Below, piece after piece: positions 43,546 to 51,227 of a stretch of 52,562 nt of DNA. A program made the translations under genes and the position numbers. This DNA is from an uncultured Actinomycetes bacterium. GTDB taxonomy: Bacteria > Actinomycetota > Acidimicrobiia > Acidimicrobiales > Ilumatobacteraceae. The stretch is taken from contig CALBSD010000024.1 in the NCBI GenBank assembly GCA_937927625.1, positions 1-52,562 on the forward strand, given 5' to 3'. The notes under the pieces are model-generated. The model ran no database searches, was not told the origin of the DNA, and worked only from the letters and a program-made list of their open reading frames with translations. Within the stretch, counting starts at the first letter, position 1, and every line of letters begins with the position of its first letter.

Positions 43546-44235
43546 CTATCGCTGAGCGAACCACTCTTCTGAAGTACCTGCGAAGTACGCATGCCTCAAT
43601 GACTGCTTCATCTGTTTGATGCCATCGGAGTTGAAACTGCCAATGTGGACTGCAATCTCATGTGCGCGACTGATCACTTGGGAATCATCAACACATTCAT
43701 GTGCGACCCCCATAGCAACAATGTCTGAACCGATAATCGGGTCACCAATAAGTGTGAGTCGTGCCGCCACTGCTTCACTATGCCGCAGCCTCAACCATGC
43801 CAAATTCATTGGCGCAGCCATTCCTCGTTGAATCTCTCCCACTTGCAATTTTGAAGAGTGGCCCACAATTGAGATGTCACAAGCAAGGGCGACTGCAGAC
43901 CCAGCGTTTATTGCAGCTCCTTCGATTGCTCCGACAATAATTTTGGGCGAATCAAAAATTAGGCGGTGAAGGTGACGCCATCTACTGGGGAATTCAGATT
44001 TCCATTCTGGTGCTGGCTCTGCTCCGAATTCCTTGAGGTCAAGACCGGAGCAAAAAGCACCTTCAGCTCCTCTTAGTACGACGACACTGACTTCAGGGTT
44101 GGCGTTGAAGTTCTCAAATGCAGTAATCAGTTCCTCAACCATGGGGCCGGTCACTGCATTGCGCCGATGTGGTCTATTCAGCACAAGTTCTGCGATGGGG
44201 GATAAATCAGAACGATTGACGATGATGTGCTCCAT
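43546..44235 (-). CDS. Enoyl-CoA hydratase/isomerase family protein
   Basis: Crotonase-fold protein of 229 aa, somewhat shorter than the usual 255-265. The first oxyanion segment is GAFCSGLDLKEFG and the second GAAINAGSAVALACD. Of the two catalytic Glu of true hydratases, one may be present near VGEIQRG, so an isomerase or other crotonase activity is possible. AAGGA precedes the ATG. It follows the acyl-CoA dehydrogenase by 2 bp, forming a two-gene beta-oxidation-like unit beside tRNA-Val. Confidence 0.88.
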   Translation of the reverse strand: MEHIIVNRSDLSPIAELVLNRPHRRNAVTGPMVEELITAFENFNANPEVSVVVLRGAEGAFCSGLDLKEFGAEPAPEWKSEFPSRWRHLHRLIFDSPKIIVGAIEGAAINAGSAVALACDISIVGHSSKLQVGEIQRGMAAPMNLAWLRLRHSEAVAARLTLIGDPIIGSDIVAMGVAHECVDDSQVISRAHEIAVHIGSFNSDGIKQMKQSLRHAYFAGTSEEWFAQR

Positions 44236-44237
44236 TG

Positions 44238-45380
44238 TTATTCCTTAGATTTCGTTGGAGTCTGCGGATCTGGCTCGCGCGGTAATCCCAATGCACGTTC
44301 TCCCAAAGTGTTGCGTTGAATTTCATCCGTCCCTCCGCCTAATGACATGCGTGGTGAATTGAGGAAGTGGTAGTTCCAGAAGAGGTCATCTTCAGAGGCT
44401 TCATGAGCGATCAACTGTGGATGCATCATCGCGAGAGTTAATGCACAATGTCTTGCCTGTCGGGTGCGCCACAACTTGCCGATACTCGGATGGGTTCGAC
44501 GACGAGTCAGCCAGGACATAATCATTTCGCCCGAGTATGCACGCGCAAGTTCTTGACGAATGTGCACGTCGTTGCAGCGTCCAGAACTCTGTGCCAACGA
44601 TTGCAAGAAATGAAATGGAAGTGCTGCAGAACCTGAGGCTTTTCTCACGCCATCATCGCTGCCGGCGCCAAGAGAGGTCCTCTCATGTGCGAGCAATTGA
44701 GTCGCTGCGCGCCATCCATCGTTGATTTCTCCCACGACCCAGTCGCGAGGAATTCGTGCATCGGTAAAGAAAACTTCATTAAATTCAGCATCGCCCGTCA
44801 TCTGCCGCAACGGTCGAACGTCTACTCCAGGTTGATGCATCGGCATCACCATCATTGTGATGCCTGACTTACCAGCCTCTTCTCCGGTTCGTGCCAAGAG
44901 AATGCCAAGGTCTGAGTGATGTGCACCGGAAGTCCACACTTTTTGACCATTCACAATCCAGTCATCACCGTCCAGAACGGCACGCGTCGTGAGAGACGGC
45001 AGGTCGCTACCTGCGCCAGGCTCGGAATACAACTGGCACCAGATTTCCTCACCGCTCAATGCCGCTGGTATGAACCGCTTCTTTAATTCCTCGGATCCGT
45101 ACTGAAGCAAAGTAGGGACGGCCATATGGAGTCCAATGCCAAAGGTGCTTTCTTCGGGCGGAACTCGTCCTTGAGCCAATTTCTGCAATTGTCGCGAGCC
45201 GTCAGTGGGTGTCAGTCGTCCGCCGTATTCCGTTGGTATGCCGAATCCAGCGAGCCCTGCATCCGACAAAGCATGACGCCACGCGCGAGCACGAGCGACG
45301 TGGTTACCACCAGCCTTTTCAAGAATCTTGGGCAATTGGTCAAAGAACTGATTGACCTCGTCAACAAAAGAATTCTCCAC
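44238..45380 (-). CDS. Acyl-CoA dehydrogenase
   Basis: FAD enzyme oxidising an acyl-CoA, 380 aa. It has the substrate/FAD loop QLYSEPGAGSDLPSL, the VNGQKVWTSGA strand, and the C-terminal GGGTDEIQRNTLGERALGL motif. It belongs to the less-characterised FadE-like group of actinobacteria, often involved in steroid or branched acyl side chains; specificity is not readable. GTG 45380 is chosen because TACTCT ends 6 nt upstream; TTG 45398 is an alternative. Confidence 0.88.
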   Translation of the reverse strand: MENSFVDEVNQFFDQLPKILEKAGGNHVARARAWRHALSDAGLAGFGIPTEYGGRLTPTDGSRQLQKLAQGRVPPEESTFGIGLHMAVPTLLQYGSEELKKRFIPAALSGEEIWCQLYSEPGAGSDLPSLTTRAVLDGDDWIVNGQKVWTSGAHHSDLGILLARTGEEAGKSGITMMVMPMHQPGVDVRPLRQMTGDAEFNEVFFTDARIPRDWVVGEINDGWRAATQLLAHERTSLGAGSDDGVRKASGSAALPFHFLQSLAQSSGRCNDVHIRQELARAYSGEMIMSWLTRRRTHPSIGKLWRTRQARHCALTLAMMHPQLIAHEASEDDLFWNYHFLNSPRMSLGGGTDEIQRNTLGERALGLPREPDPQTPTKSKE

Positions 45381-45426
45381 TGCCGAAGAGTAGAGCAATT
45401 TTAGAATCTGATTTCCAGCGAAGGTC

Positions 45427-45451
45427 GGGGTTCGAGTCCCTCAACTCCCAC
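45427..45451 (+). repeat. Partial copy of the tRNA-Val(TAC) 3' end (att-like)
   Basis: 24 of 25 bases match 43513-43537 of the intact tRNA (T arm and 3' acceptor strand) in the same orientation; 19 are contiguous. The single mismatch is T for G at 45446. No 5' half is present, so it is not a tRNA gene. It lies between the acyl-CoA dehydrogenase promoter and the first sulfatase-like gene. Confidence 0.85.
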
Positions 45452-45459
45452 GGTGGTTC

Positions 45460-47001
45460 CTACTTCTTAGGTGGACCAACCCGCATCAGTGATGGCGTTG
45501 CCTTTGACCAATCAGCGATCCAGAGATTGATGGTGGCTTTGCCTGATTGCATCAGGCGCGACATCAAGCTGCTGGAGAACGGGATAACTCCATCATTTGG
45601 TCCGCTCCCCGCAAGTTCGGGCAAGGTTCCTACAAATTGGCCATTGATCTCTAGGAGGCCTTCGCATTTGTCGCATATGGGTTTGTCAAACGTCACCGTT
45701 CCTGATGCTCGCGTCGGCACTGGTGCGAGATGCCCAGTGGAAACAGATTGAAATTTTGCAGCGCCGTTGAGGTGCCATGTCACTCCGTTCTTCCGTTTGG
45801 GGTTTGTTGGAACTGGGGTTCCAAGAAGAGTGCCACTGCGGCCAGCTCGGTAGATCGCATCGATATCGCCATCGGCATCTATCCAGTTGTCGTAGTACTT
45901 CACGCGTTCGATCAGTGAAGAGAACTTGGTTTTTAGTTCGTATGTTCCCAAGGGCCAACGGATGGTACGGGATTTTCGATGCGTGCACTTTGATTGCAGG
46001 TCGATGCCTTGGGTCTTCCAGCCAGAAGGCGCACCATTGACTGCAATGATTGTCGGCAAAATGTCGATGGAATCCGCAGTGCAATCATTCGATGATGCCG
46101 TGGATTGCCACGGGTACTTGATGAAGAGCGGTACTCGATAAATGTCTTCAAGAGTTCCTGGGCTTTTCACATCAATATGGTCACGGTATGACTTGCCTGG
46201 CTCAAATGTGATGCCGTGGTCTGCCGTCACTATCAACATTGTCTTATCCCAGTTAGGTGACGCTTTTAGTTTGGTAACAAGTTCCCCAATGAGAACATCG
46301 GTTGCTACGTATTGACGCAGCATTGATTGGTAATTGTCCCGGCGTCGATCCACCAAGCGTTCACTGCGATGGTCGGGGTATTTCTCGATGTCAGGAGCGA
46401 TTCGAAGGTCGGGCGCTAACCCCCATGGACGATGGGGAAGCAGAACATGGGCGAAGTGCAATGTTGGTGTCGTTGAAGTCGCTGCTCTCTGCGTCACTTC
46501 CTCTAAACGCAAGACCTGTTTGTACAACATGCGTGCTGTTTCAGGTGGCGCATTCTGGCAAATCTTGTTGGGGCACAAACTGGTGATGGCCTGATAGACA
46601 TCCATATTCTTTTTGCCAAACATGTACGTGAAGAGATTGTTGGGATGATCTTTTGCGGTTGGGTAACCGTCAAACGTGGGCCAATTGCCATCAAGAATTG
46701 CAGGTATAGCTTCAGTGGTGCGTTGTGCAGTGCCGACCATGTTGCGGTACCAGGTGCTGTTGTCGGCAAGCGACGCAAATCCTGGGTATCGGTCTCTATT
46801 GATTGTTCCATCTGTCTTCAGCAGTGGAAAGAGCGGAGCTTCATCAAGGACAATCATGACGACATTGATGTCTGGCTCTGTGACTGCTGATGCACTATTG
46901 GGATGACGCCACGTCACGACAGTGACTACTGCCAGAAGAAGCACAGCAGAACAAAGTTGACTCATACGGAGCCGAAATCGAAATAGATGTGAAATTCCCA
47001 C
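45460..47001 (-). CDS. Sulfatase-fold hydrolase/phosphotransferase, exported (copy 1)
   Basis: A 513-aa protein of the alkaline-phosphatase superfamily with one N-terminal hydrophobic segment (about 12-35). Metal-site pieces are MIVLDEAPLF and VTADHGITFEPGKSY. The usual sulfatase CxPxR/formylglycine motif is absent; at that position stands VGTAQRTTEAIPAILDG, so Thr is the likely nucleophile, as in lipoteichoic-acid-synthase-type enzymes. The C-terminal 100 residues are a beta-rich domain with a CxxC pair. GTG start; an ATG at 46965 is possible. Paralogue of the next gene. Confidence 0.78.
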   Translation of the reverse strand: MGISHLFRFRLRMSQLCSAVLLLAVVTVVTWRHPNSASAVTEPDINVVMIVLDEAPLFPLLKTDGTINRDRYPGFASLADNSTWYRNMVGTAQRTTEAIPAILDGNWPTFDGYPTAKDHPNNLFTYMFGKKNMDVYQAITSLCPNKICQNAPPETARMLYKQVLRLEEVTQRAATSTTPTLHFAHVLLPHRPWGLAPDLRIAPDIEKYPDHRSERLVDRRRDNYQSMLRQYVATDVLIGELVTKLKASPNWDKTMLIVTADHGITFEPGKSYRDHIDVKSPGTLEDIYRVPLFIKYPWQSTASSNDCTADSIDILPTIIAVNGAPSGWKTQGIDLQSKCTHRKSRTIRWPLGTYELKTKFSSLIERVKYYDNWIDADGDIDAIYRAGRSGTLLGTPVPTNPKRKNGVTWHLNGAAKFQSVSTGHLAPVPTRASGTVTFDKPICDKCEGLLEINGQFVGTLPELAGSGPNDGVIPFSSSLMSRLMQSGKATINLWIADWSKATPSLMRVGPPKK

Positions 47002-47077
47002 GGCTTCCCATCGGTAGCGCCTTGGGGGGGTATCGGAAACTTTAGGTCATTTTCCAGTGTTGGAGTTCATGCAAACC

Positions 47078-47096
47078 GGTGAGATTTGTTCTCACC
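47078..47096 (-). terminator. Hairpin after sulfatase-like copy 2
   Basis: A perfect 7-bp inverted repeat (GGTGAGA/TCTCACC) with a 5-nt loop sits 1 bp after the stop of the gene at 47098-48654. There is no T-run, so termination by this alone is uncertain. Confidence 0.4.
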
Positions 47097-47097
47097 A

Positions 47098-48654
47098 TCA
47101 AGGGGAAATTGCATTCACTGGCGGGCCGACCCGTGTCAGAGTCGGTTGTGTCTTGCTCCAATCAGATATCCACATTTCCACTTTGGTGGGACCAGCCTGC
47201 ATGACTCGAGACATCAGTGAACTTGAGAAGTATTGACCTACATGTGCAACTTTCATATCACTGATCTCTGAGACAACACCGACAAAGACATCGTTGATAG
47301 CGATGACCGCCTCGCATCTATTGCAGACGGCTCTTTTGACAAAGAGGAGCCCTGAGGCACGTGCCGGTACAGGAGAAAATGGACTCGAGCCAATGTTCTG
47401 ATAGTTCCTTGCGAGGTTGAGACGCCAAGAAATGTTTTTGTTGAGAGGTGCTGAGGCCGGGGTTTGCGTGCCGAGGAGAACACCACTACGAGCAGTGCGA
47501 TAAATGCCATCAACATCGCCATTCGCATCAATCCACTGGTCGTAGTACTTCACACGCTTCACGACTGATACAAAGGTGGTGGAGAGCTCAAAACTTCCAA
47601 GCGGCCATCGAATAGTGCGAGTTGCACGGGATGGACAAGACGACGACAAGTCTTTGCCGTCCAATCTCCATTTTGGCTGCGTAGCCGTAACAGACATGAC
47701 GGTGGGAAGTAGATCGACAGACGATGCGGTGCAATCGCTCACTGCCGACACCGATTGGTTCGGGTATTTGATGAATAGCGGGATGCGGTAAATGTCTTCG
47801 AGCGTTCCAGGACTCTTGACATCTATGGTGTCGCGGTATGACTTGCCTGGTTCAAAGGTGATGCCATGGTCCGCGGTCACCACAATCATTGTGTTGTCCC
47901 AGTTGGGTGATGCTTTCATCTTTGTCACGAGATCTCCGATGAGTGCATCGGTTGCAACGTATTGACGCAACATTGATTGATAGTTATCTCGACGACGGTC
48001 AACGAGAAATTCGCTACGTGGATCCGGATATTCCAGCACGTCCGACATGTAGCGAAGATCGGGCGTGAGTCCCCATGGTCGATGGGGCAGAAGGACGTGA
48101 GCGAAATGTAAAGAAGGAACTGAAGACGATGCTGCACGCGATGAGGCATCCTGTAGAGCTCGAACTTGCGAGAGAAGTTTTCTCTCATCGCGCGGCGGGG
48201 CATTGTTGCATGCACTCTTCGGACACAGATGAGTCACTGCTTGGTAGATATCGAGAGATTTCTGACCGCGTAGAAGTGTGAAGAGGTTGTTCGGATGATC
48301 CTTCAAATAGGGATAGTTCTTGAACGTGGGCCACTTACCGTCAAGAATTGCGGGAACTGCTTCGGTGGTTCGTTGTGCTGTTCCCACCATGTTGCGATAC
48401 CACGTGCTGTTATCGGCCAATGAGGCAAAGCCGGGATAGCGATCGCGATTAATGGTTCCGTCAGTTTTCAATAACGGAAAAAGTGGAGCTTCATCGAGAA
48501 CGATGAACAGCACATTTGTCGCCGTTGATGTTGAAACAGGTTCTGCGGCTGCCGTATGGCCGGAAGTGTAAACAGAGATGCCCGAGATCAAAATTCCAGC
48601 GACCGACAATCGAAGGGCGATGCGGTACAAGTACTGAATTGTGCTCCGCACCAT
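47098..48654 (-). CDS. Sulfatase-fold hydrolase/phosphotransferase, exported (copy 2)
   Basis: A 518-aa paralogue of copy 1, with an N-terminal signal/anchor (about 11-38) and the same landmarks: VLFIVLDEAPLF, a long invariant stretch around DGTINRDRYPGFASLADN, VGTAQRTTEAVPAILDG with the presumed Thr nucleophile, and TADHGITFEPGKSY. The C-terminal beta domain with a CxxC (CNRCE) is also shared. It is transcribed first of the pair, with a 96-bp gap to copy 1. TAGACT ends 9 nt before the ATG at 48654. Confidence 0.78.
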   Translation of the reverse strand: MVRSTIQYLYRIALRLSVAGILISGISVYTSGHTAAAEPVSTSTATNVLFIVLDEAPLFPLLKTDGTINRDRYPGFASLADNSTWYRNMVGTAQRTTEAVPAILDGKWPTFKNYPYLKDHPNNLFTLLRGQKSLDIYQAVTHLCPKSACNNAPPRDERKLLSQVRALQDASSRAASSSVPSLHFAHVLLPHRPWGLTPDLRYMSDVLEYPDPRSEFLVDRRRDNYQSMLRQYVATDALIGDLVTKMKASPNWDNTMIVVTADHGITFEPGKSYRDTIDVKSPGTLEDIYRIPLFIKYPNQSVSAVSDCTASSVDLLPTVMSVTATQPKWRLDGKDLSSSCPSRATRTIRWPLGSFELSTTFVSVVKRVKYYDQWIDANGDVDGIYRTARSGVLLGTQTPASAPLNKNISWRLNLARNYQNIGSSPFSPVPARASGLLFVKRAVCNRCEAVIAINDVFVGVVSEISDMKVAHVGQYFSSSLMSRVMQAGPTKVEMWISDWSKTQPTLTRVGPPVNAISP

Positions 48655-48710
48655 AAGGGAGAAAGTCTAAGTAGTCATCCAGTTTCTAGTTCGCCTGAAA
48701 CATGAACAAA

Positions 48711-48745
48711 TAAAAATGGCCCGCCCCAGAAGGGACGGGCCATTT
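48711..48745 (-). terminator. Intrinsic terminator of the aldehyde dehydrogenase gene
   Basis: Read on the minus strand, a 14-bp stem (48745-48732 with 48727-48714, one G-T pair) and a 4-nt loop are followed by TTTTTATTTG. This is the only textbook rho-independent terminator in the window. It lies 15 bp after the stop and insulates the sulfatase pair. Confidence 0.9.
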
Positions 48746-48760
48746 ACAGAAGCGAGAGAA

Positions 48761-50188
48761 TTAGAGCTGAAGGCTCTTGATCTCAAGGAATTCTTCAAAG
48801 CCGTATACGCCCAATTCGCGGCCAACACCTGACTGCTTGTATCCACCGAATGGTGCATTCGGGTTGAACGCACCGCCGTTGACCGTCACCTGACCGGTGC
48901 GGATGCGGCGTGCAATTGCGATGCCGGTTTCCTTGTCGGCTGCGAATACTGCACCTGCAAGACCGTATGGAGAGTCATTTGCGATGTCCACTGCGTTGTC
49001 GATGCCGTCATACGGAATGATGGAAAGAACAGGTCCAAAGATTTCTTCCTGTGCAATTGCCATGTTGTTCGTGACTTCAGAGAAAACCGTTGGCTTCACG
49101 TAGTAGCCAGTCTCCAAACCTTCAGGAGCACCAAGACCGCCAGCGATCAACTTTGCGCCTTCTTCAATACCCTTGTTGATGTAACCAATCACGCGATCCC
49201 GCTGTGCAGCGGATGCGAGTGGTCCCACGTTGGTGCCTTCTGCGAATGGATCGCCCACCTTGATGCCGCCTGCAACTGCTGCTGCAAGCGCTTCTGCTTC
49301 TGCAAGACGTGAACGGGGCACGAGCATGCGGCTGAGAAGTGAGCATGTCTGGCCGCTATTCAAGAATGCTTGACCGGTTCCGCCCATGACAGCCTTTGCA
49401 AAAGTCTCAGCATCAAGATCTTCACAGATGATGTTTGCGCTCTTGCCGCCAAGCTCGAGTGCAACCTTCTTGACTGTCTCAGCGCTTGTCTGCATCACCA
49501 TCTTGCCAGCACGTGTGGAACCGGTGAAAGAGACCATGTCGATGTCGGGGCTTGCCGAGATTGCTTCGCCAACAACTGGGCCGGTGCCAGTGACGAGGTT
49601 GAACACGCCTGCAGGCAAACCGGCCTCGTGGATGATTTCAGCGAGCATGAATGCATCGATTGGTGCAACTTCGCTTGGCTTCAATACAACGGTGCAACCA
49701 GCAGCCATTGCGAATGCAACCTTTGCTGCGATCTGGTGGAGTGGGTAGTTCCACGGTGTGATGCAACCAACAACGCCGATCGGCTCGCGCACAACAAGTG
49801 AGGTGCCGATTTCCTTCTCGAAGACGAATGACTCGGCAAGAACTGCAGCCTGTGCAAATGAGTTCATGGGGATACCCACCTGAATCATGTTGGACAGTGG
49901 CTTTGACATGCCTGTCTCGCGAGAGATTGCCGATGCGATCTCATCCATGCGTGCGCCGAGAGCTGCTGCAATCGCGTTCATGTACTTGGCGCGGTCGGCC
50001 TTCGGAAGTGTGCTCCAGGAAGCGAAAGCAGCCTTTGCTGCAGCTGCTGCCTTGTTGACATCGCCAGCTGTTCCCTCAGGAATGGTGGCCATGACTTGTT
50101 CGGTGATGGAGTCAAACACCGAGATGGTCTTGGTGCCTTCAGAGGCGACCCACTGGCCATTGATATAGATCTTGTCGTACGTGGTCAT
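48761..50188 (-). CDS. NAD(P)-dependent aldehyde dehydrogenase
   Basis: ALDH-superfamily enzyme of 475 aa oxidising an aldehyde to its acid. It has the family TPWNYPLHQ and KPSEVAP segments, the general base Glu in ALELGGKSANI, the nucleophile Cys in NSGQTCSLL and EIFGPVLSI near the end. Substrate unknown. ATG 50188 has GGAGGG about 7 nt upstream; the frame extends upstream but without support. Single-gene unit closed by a strong terminator. Confidence 0.94.
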   Translation of the reverse strand: MTTYDKIYINGQWVASEGTKTISVFDSITEQVMATIPEGTAGDVNKAAAAAKAAFASWSTLPKADRAKYMNAIAAALGARMDEIASAISRETGMSKPLSNMIQVGIPMNSFAQAAVLAESFVFEKEIGTSLVVREPIGVVGCITPWNYPLHQIAAKVAFAMAAGCTVVLKPSEVAPIDAFMLAEIIHEAGLPAGVFNLVTGTGPVVGEAISASPDIDMVSFTGSTRAGKMVMQTSAETVKKVALELGGKSANIICEDLDAETFAKAVMGGTGQAFLNSGQTCSLLSRMLVPRSRLAEAEALAAAVAGGIKVGDPFAEGTNVGPLASAAQRDRVIGYINKGIEEGAKLIAGGLGAPEGLETGYYVKPTVFSEVTNNMAIAQEEIFGPVLSIIPYDGIDNAVDIANDSPYGLAGAVFAADKETGIAIARRIRTGQVTVNGGAFNPNAPFGGYKQSGVGRELGVYGFEEFLEIKSLQL

Positions 50189-50206
50189 GAAAACCCTCCG
50201 TGATCG

Positions 50207-50226
50207 GGCACCCCGAGGTGGGTGCC
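50207..50226. promoter_or_regulatory. Inverted repeat in the aldehyde dehydrogenase leader
   Basis: GGCACCC and GGGTGCC, 7-bp perfect arms with a 6-nt spacer, lie 18 bp upstream of the ALDH ATG in the 151-bp divergent gap. It could be an operator or an mRNA hairpin. Confidence 0.45.
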
Positions 50227-50266
50227 TCATAGACGCTAGGCGAATGGATGTCCCGATGCCTCGTTC

Positions 50267-50298
50267 AAGTGTTCAGCACTTCCATATTCCTATGGAAG
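50267..50298. promoter_or_regulatory. Two overlapping inverted repeats upstream of the cupredoxin gene
   Basis: AAGTG/CACTT (50267-50281, 5-nt loop) and CTTCCATA/TATGGAAG (50279-50298, 4-nt loop, 8-bp arms) share bases 50279-50281, so only one can fold at a time. They lie 42 bp before the ATG. Confidence 0.45.
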
Positions 50299-50339
50299 GA
50301 TGTGGATTGTGGCGCCCAACAGCGCGACAAAGGGGGAGC

Positions 50340-51227
50340 ATGAAGAACGTAAGGCTCTTGGGTCTGATTGCTCTGATGGGGACATTCGGTCTGGCATCGT
50401 GTGGTGCAGACCCGTCCTATTCGGGGTCAACAGCTGACACCATCTCAAACAAGATCACAGGCAATGTCCATGAGTGGGGTGTTGATGTCAGCGCGGGGAA
50501 GGCTGAAGCCGGAGAAGTCACTTTTGCGATTGCCAACTTCGGATCCATTCCACACGAGTTCATTGTGGTGAAAACAGACTTTAAGCCCGGTGAGATTCCA
50601 GTTGGTGCCAACAACCGTTTCGATGAAGAAGGTGAAGGCGTCCAGGCGATTGACGAAATCAAAGAATTCGAGGTCGATAGCTCACATGTGCTGAAGGTCA
50701 ATCTTGAGCCGGGTGCATATCAATTGCTGTGCAACATCGAAGGTCACTACAAGAACGGAATGTTTGCTGCGTTGGAAGTTCTCCCCGGTGACGGTGCGCC
50801 TTCCGACACCACGGAGTCTGCTGACGGCGGTCAATCTCAGGATGGCGACATGGTGTCAAACGACATCAGCGGCAGTGTGCAGGAATGGTCAGTTGGTATC
50901 AATGCTCATGAGGCATACGCAGGTGATGTGAACTTCACGATGATGAACGCTGGCACTATTGCTCATGAATTCATTGTTGTAAAGACCGACTTTAAGCCCG
51001 GTGAGATTCCGCTTGGTGCCAATAACCGTTTTGATGAAGAAGGTGAAGGCGTCTTGGCAGTGGGGGAGATTCCCGAGTGGGAGCCCGGCACCACGGGGAA
51101 AGTCACTTTGAAGCTAGAGCCAGGGGCATATCAAGTGCTGTGCAATATCGCAGGGCACTACAAGAACGGCATGTACACCGCTCTGACGGTTTCTGAGAAG
51201 CCTGCGGAAACTATTCCGCCGAAATAA
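50340..51227 (+). CDS. Lipoprotein with two tandem cupredoxin-like domains
   Basis: A 295-aa exported protein with a lipobox GLASC (Cys21). Two homologous cupredoxin-like modules follow (about 36-155 and 176-285). Each has the type-1 copper ligand set: His in PHEF or AHEF, then Cys and His in LCNIxGHYKNGM, with the Met in the last motif. An acidic linker joins them. Copper-dependent electron transfer or copper binding at the cell surface is likely. GGGGGAG just upstream fixes the ATG at 50340. Its last 17 bp overlap the convergent cobW-like gene. Confidence 0.85.
   Translation: MKNVRLLGLIALMGTFGLASCGADPSYSGSTADTISNKITGNVHEWGVDVSAGKAEAGEVTFAIANFGSIPHEFIVVKTDFKPGEIPVGANNRFDEEGEGVQAIDEIKEFEVDSSHVLKVNLEPGAYQLLCNIEGHYKNGMFAALEVLPGDGAPSDTTESADGGQSQDGDMVSNDISGSVQEWSVGINAHEAYAGDVNFTMMNAGTIAHEFIVVKTDFKPGEIPLGANNRFDEEGEGVLAVGEIPEWEPGTTGKVTLKLEPGAYQVLCNIAGHYKNGMYTALTVSEKPAETIPPK
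50549..51045 (+). repeat. Internal direct repeat within the cupredoxin gene
   Basis: The segment from about 50552 to 50640 recurs from about 50966 to 51054 with only scattered, mostly synonymous changes, including a 23-bp identical run starting at 50577 and 50991. The similarity drops outside this core. Confidence 0.8.

Noticed and set aside
45427..45451. A second tRNA-Val gene
   Set aside because: Only the T arm and 3' acceptor strand are present; there is no D arm or anticodon arm upstream, so it is a fragment.
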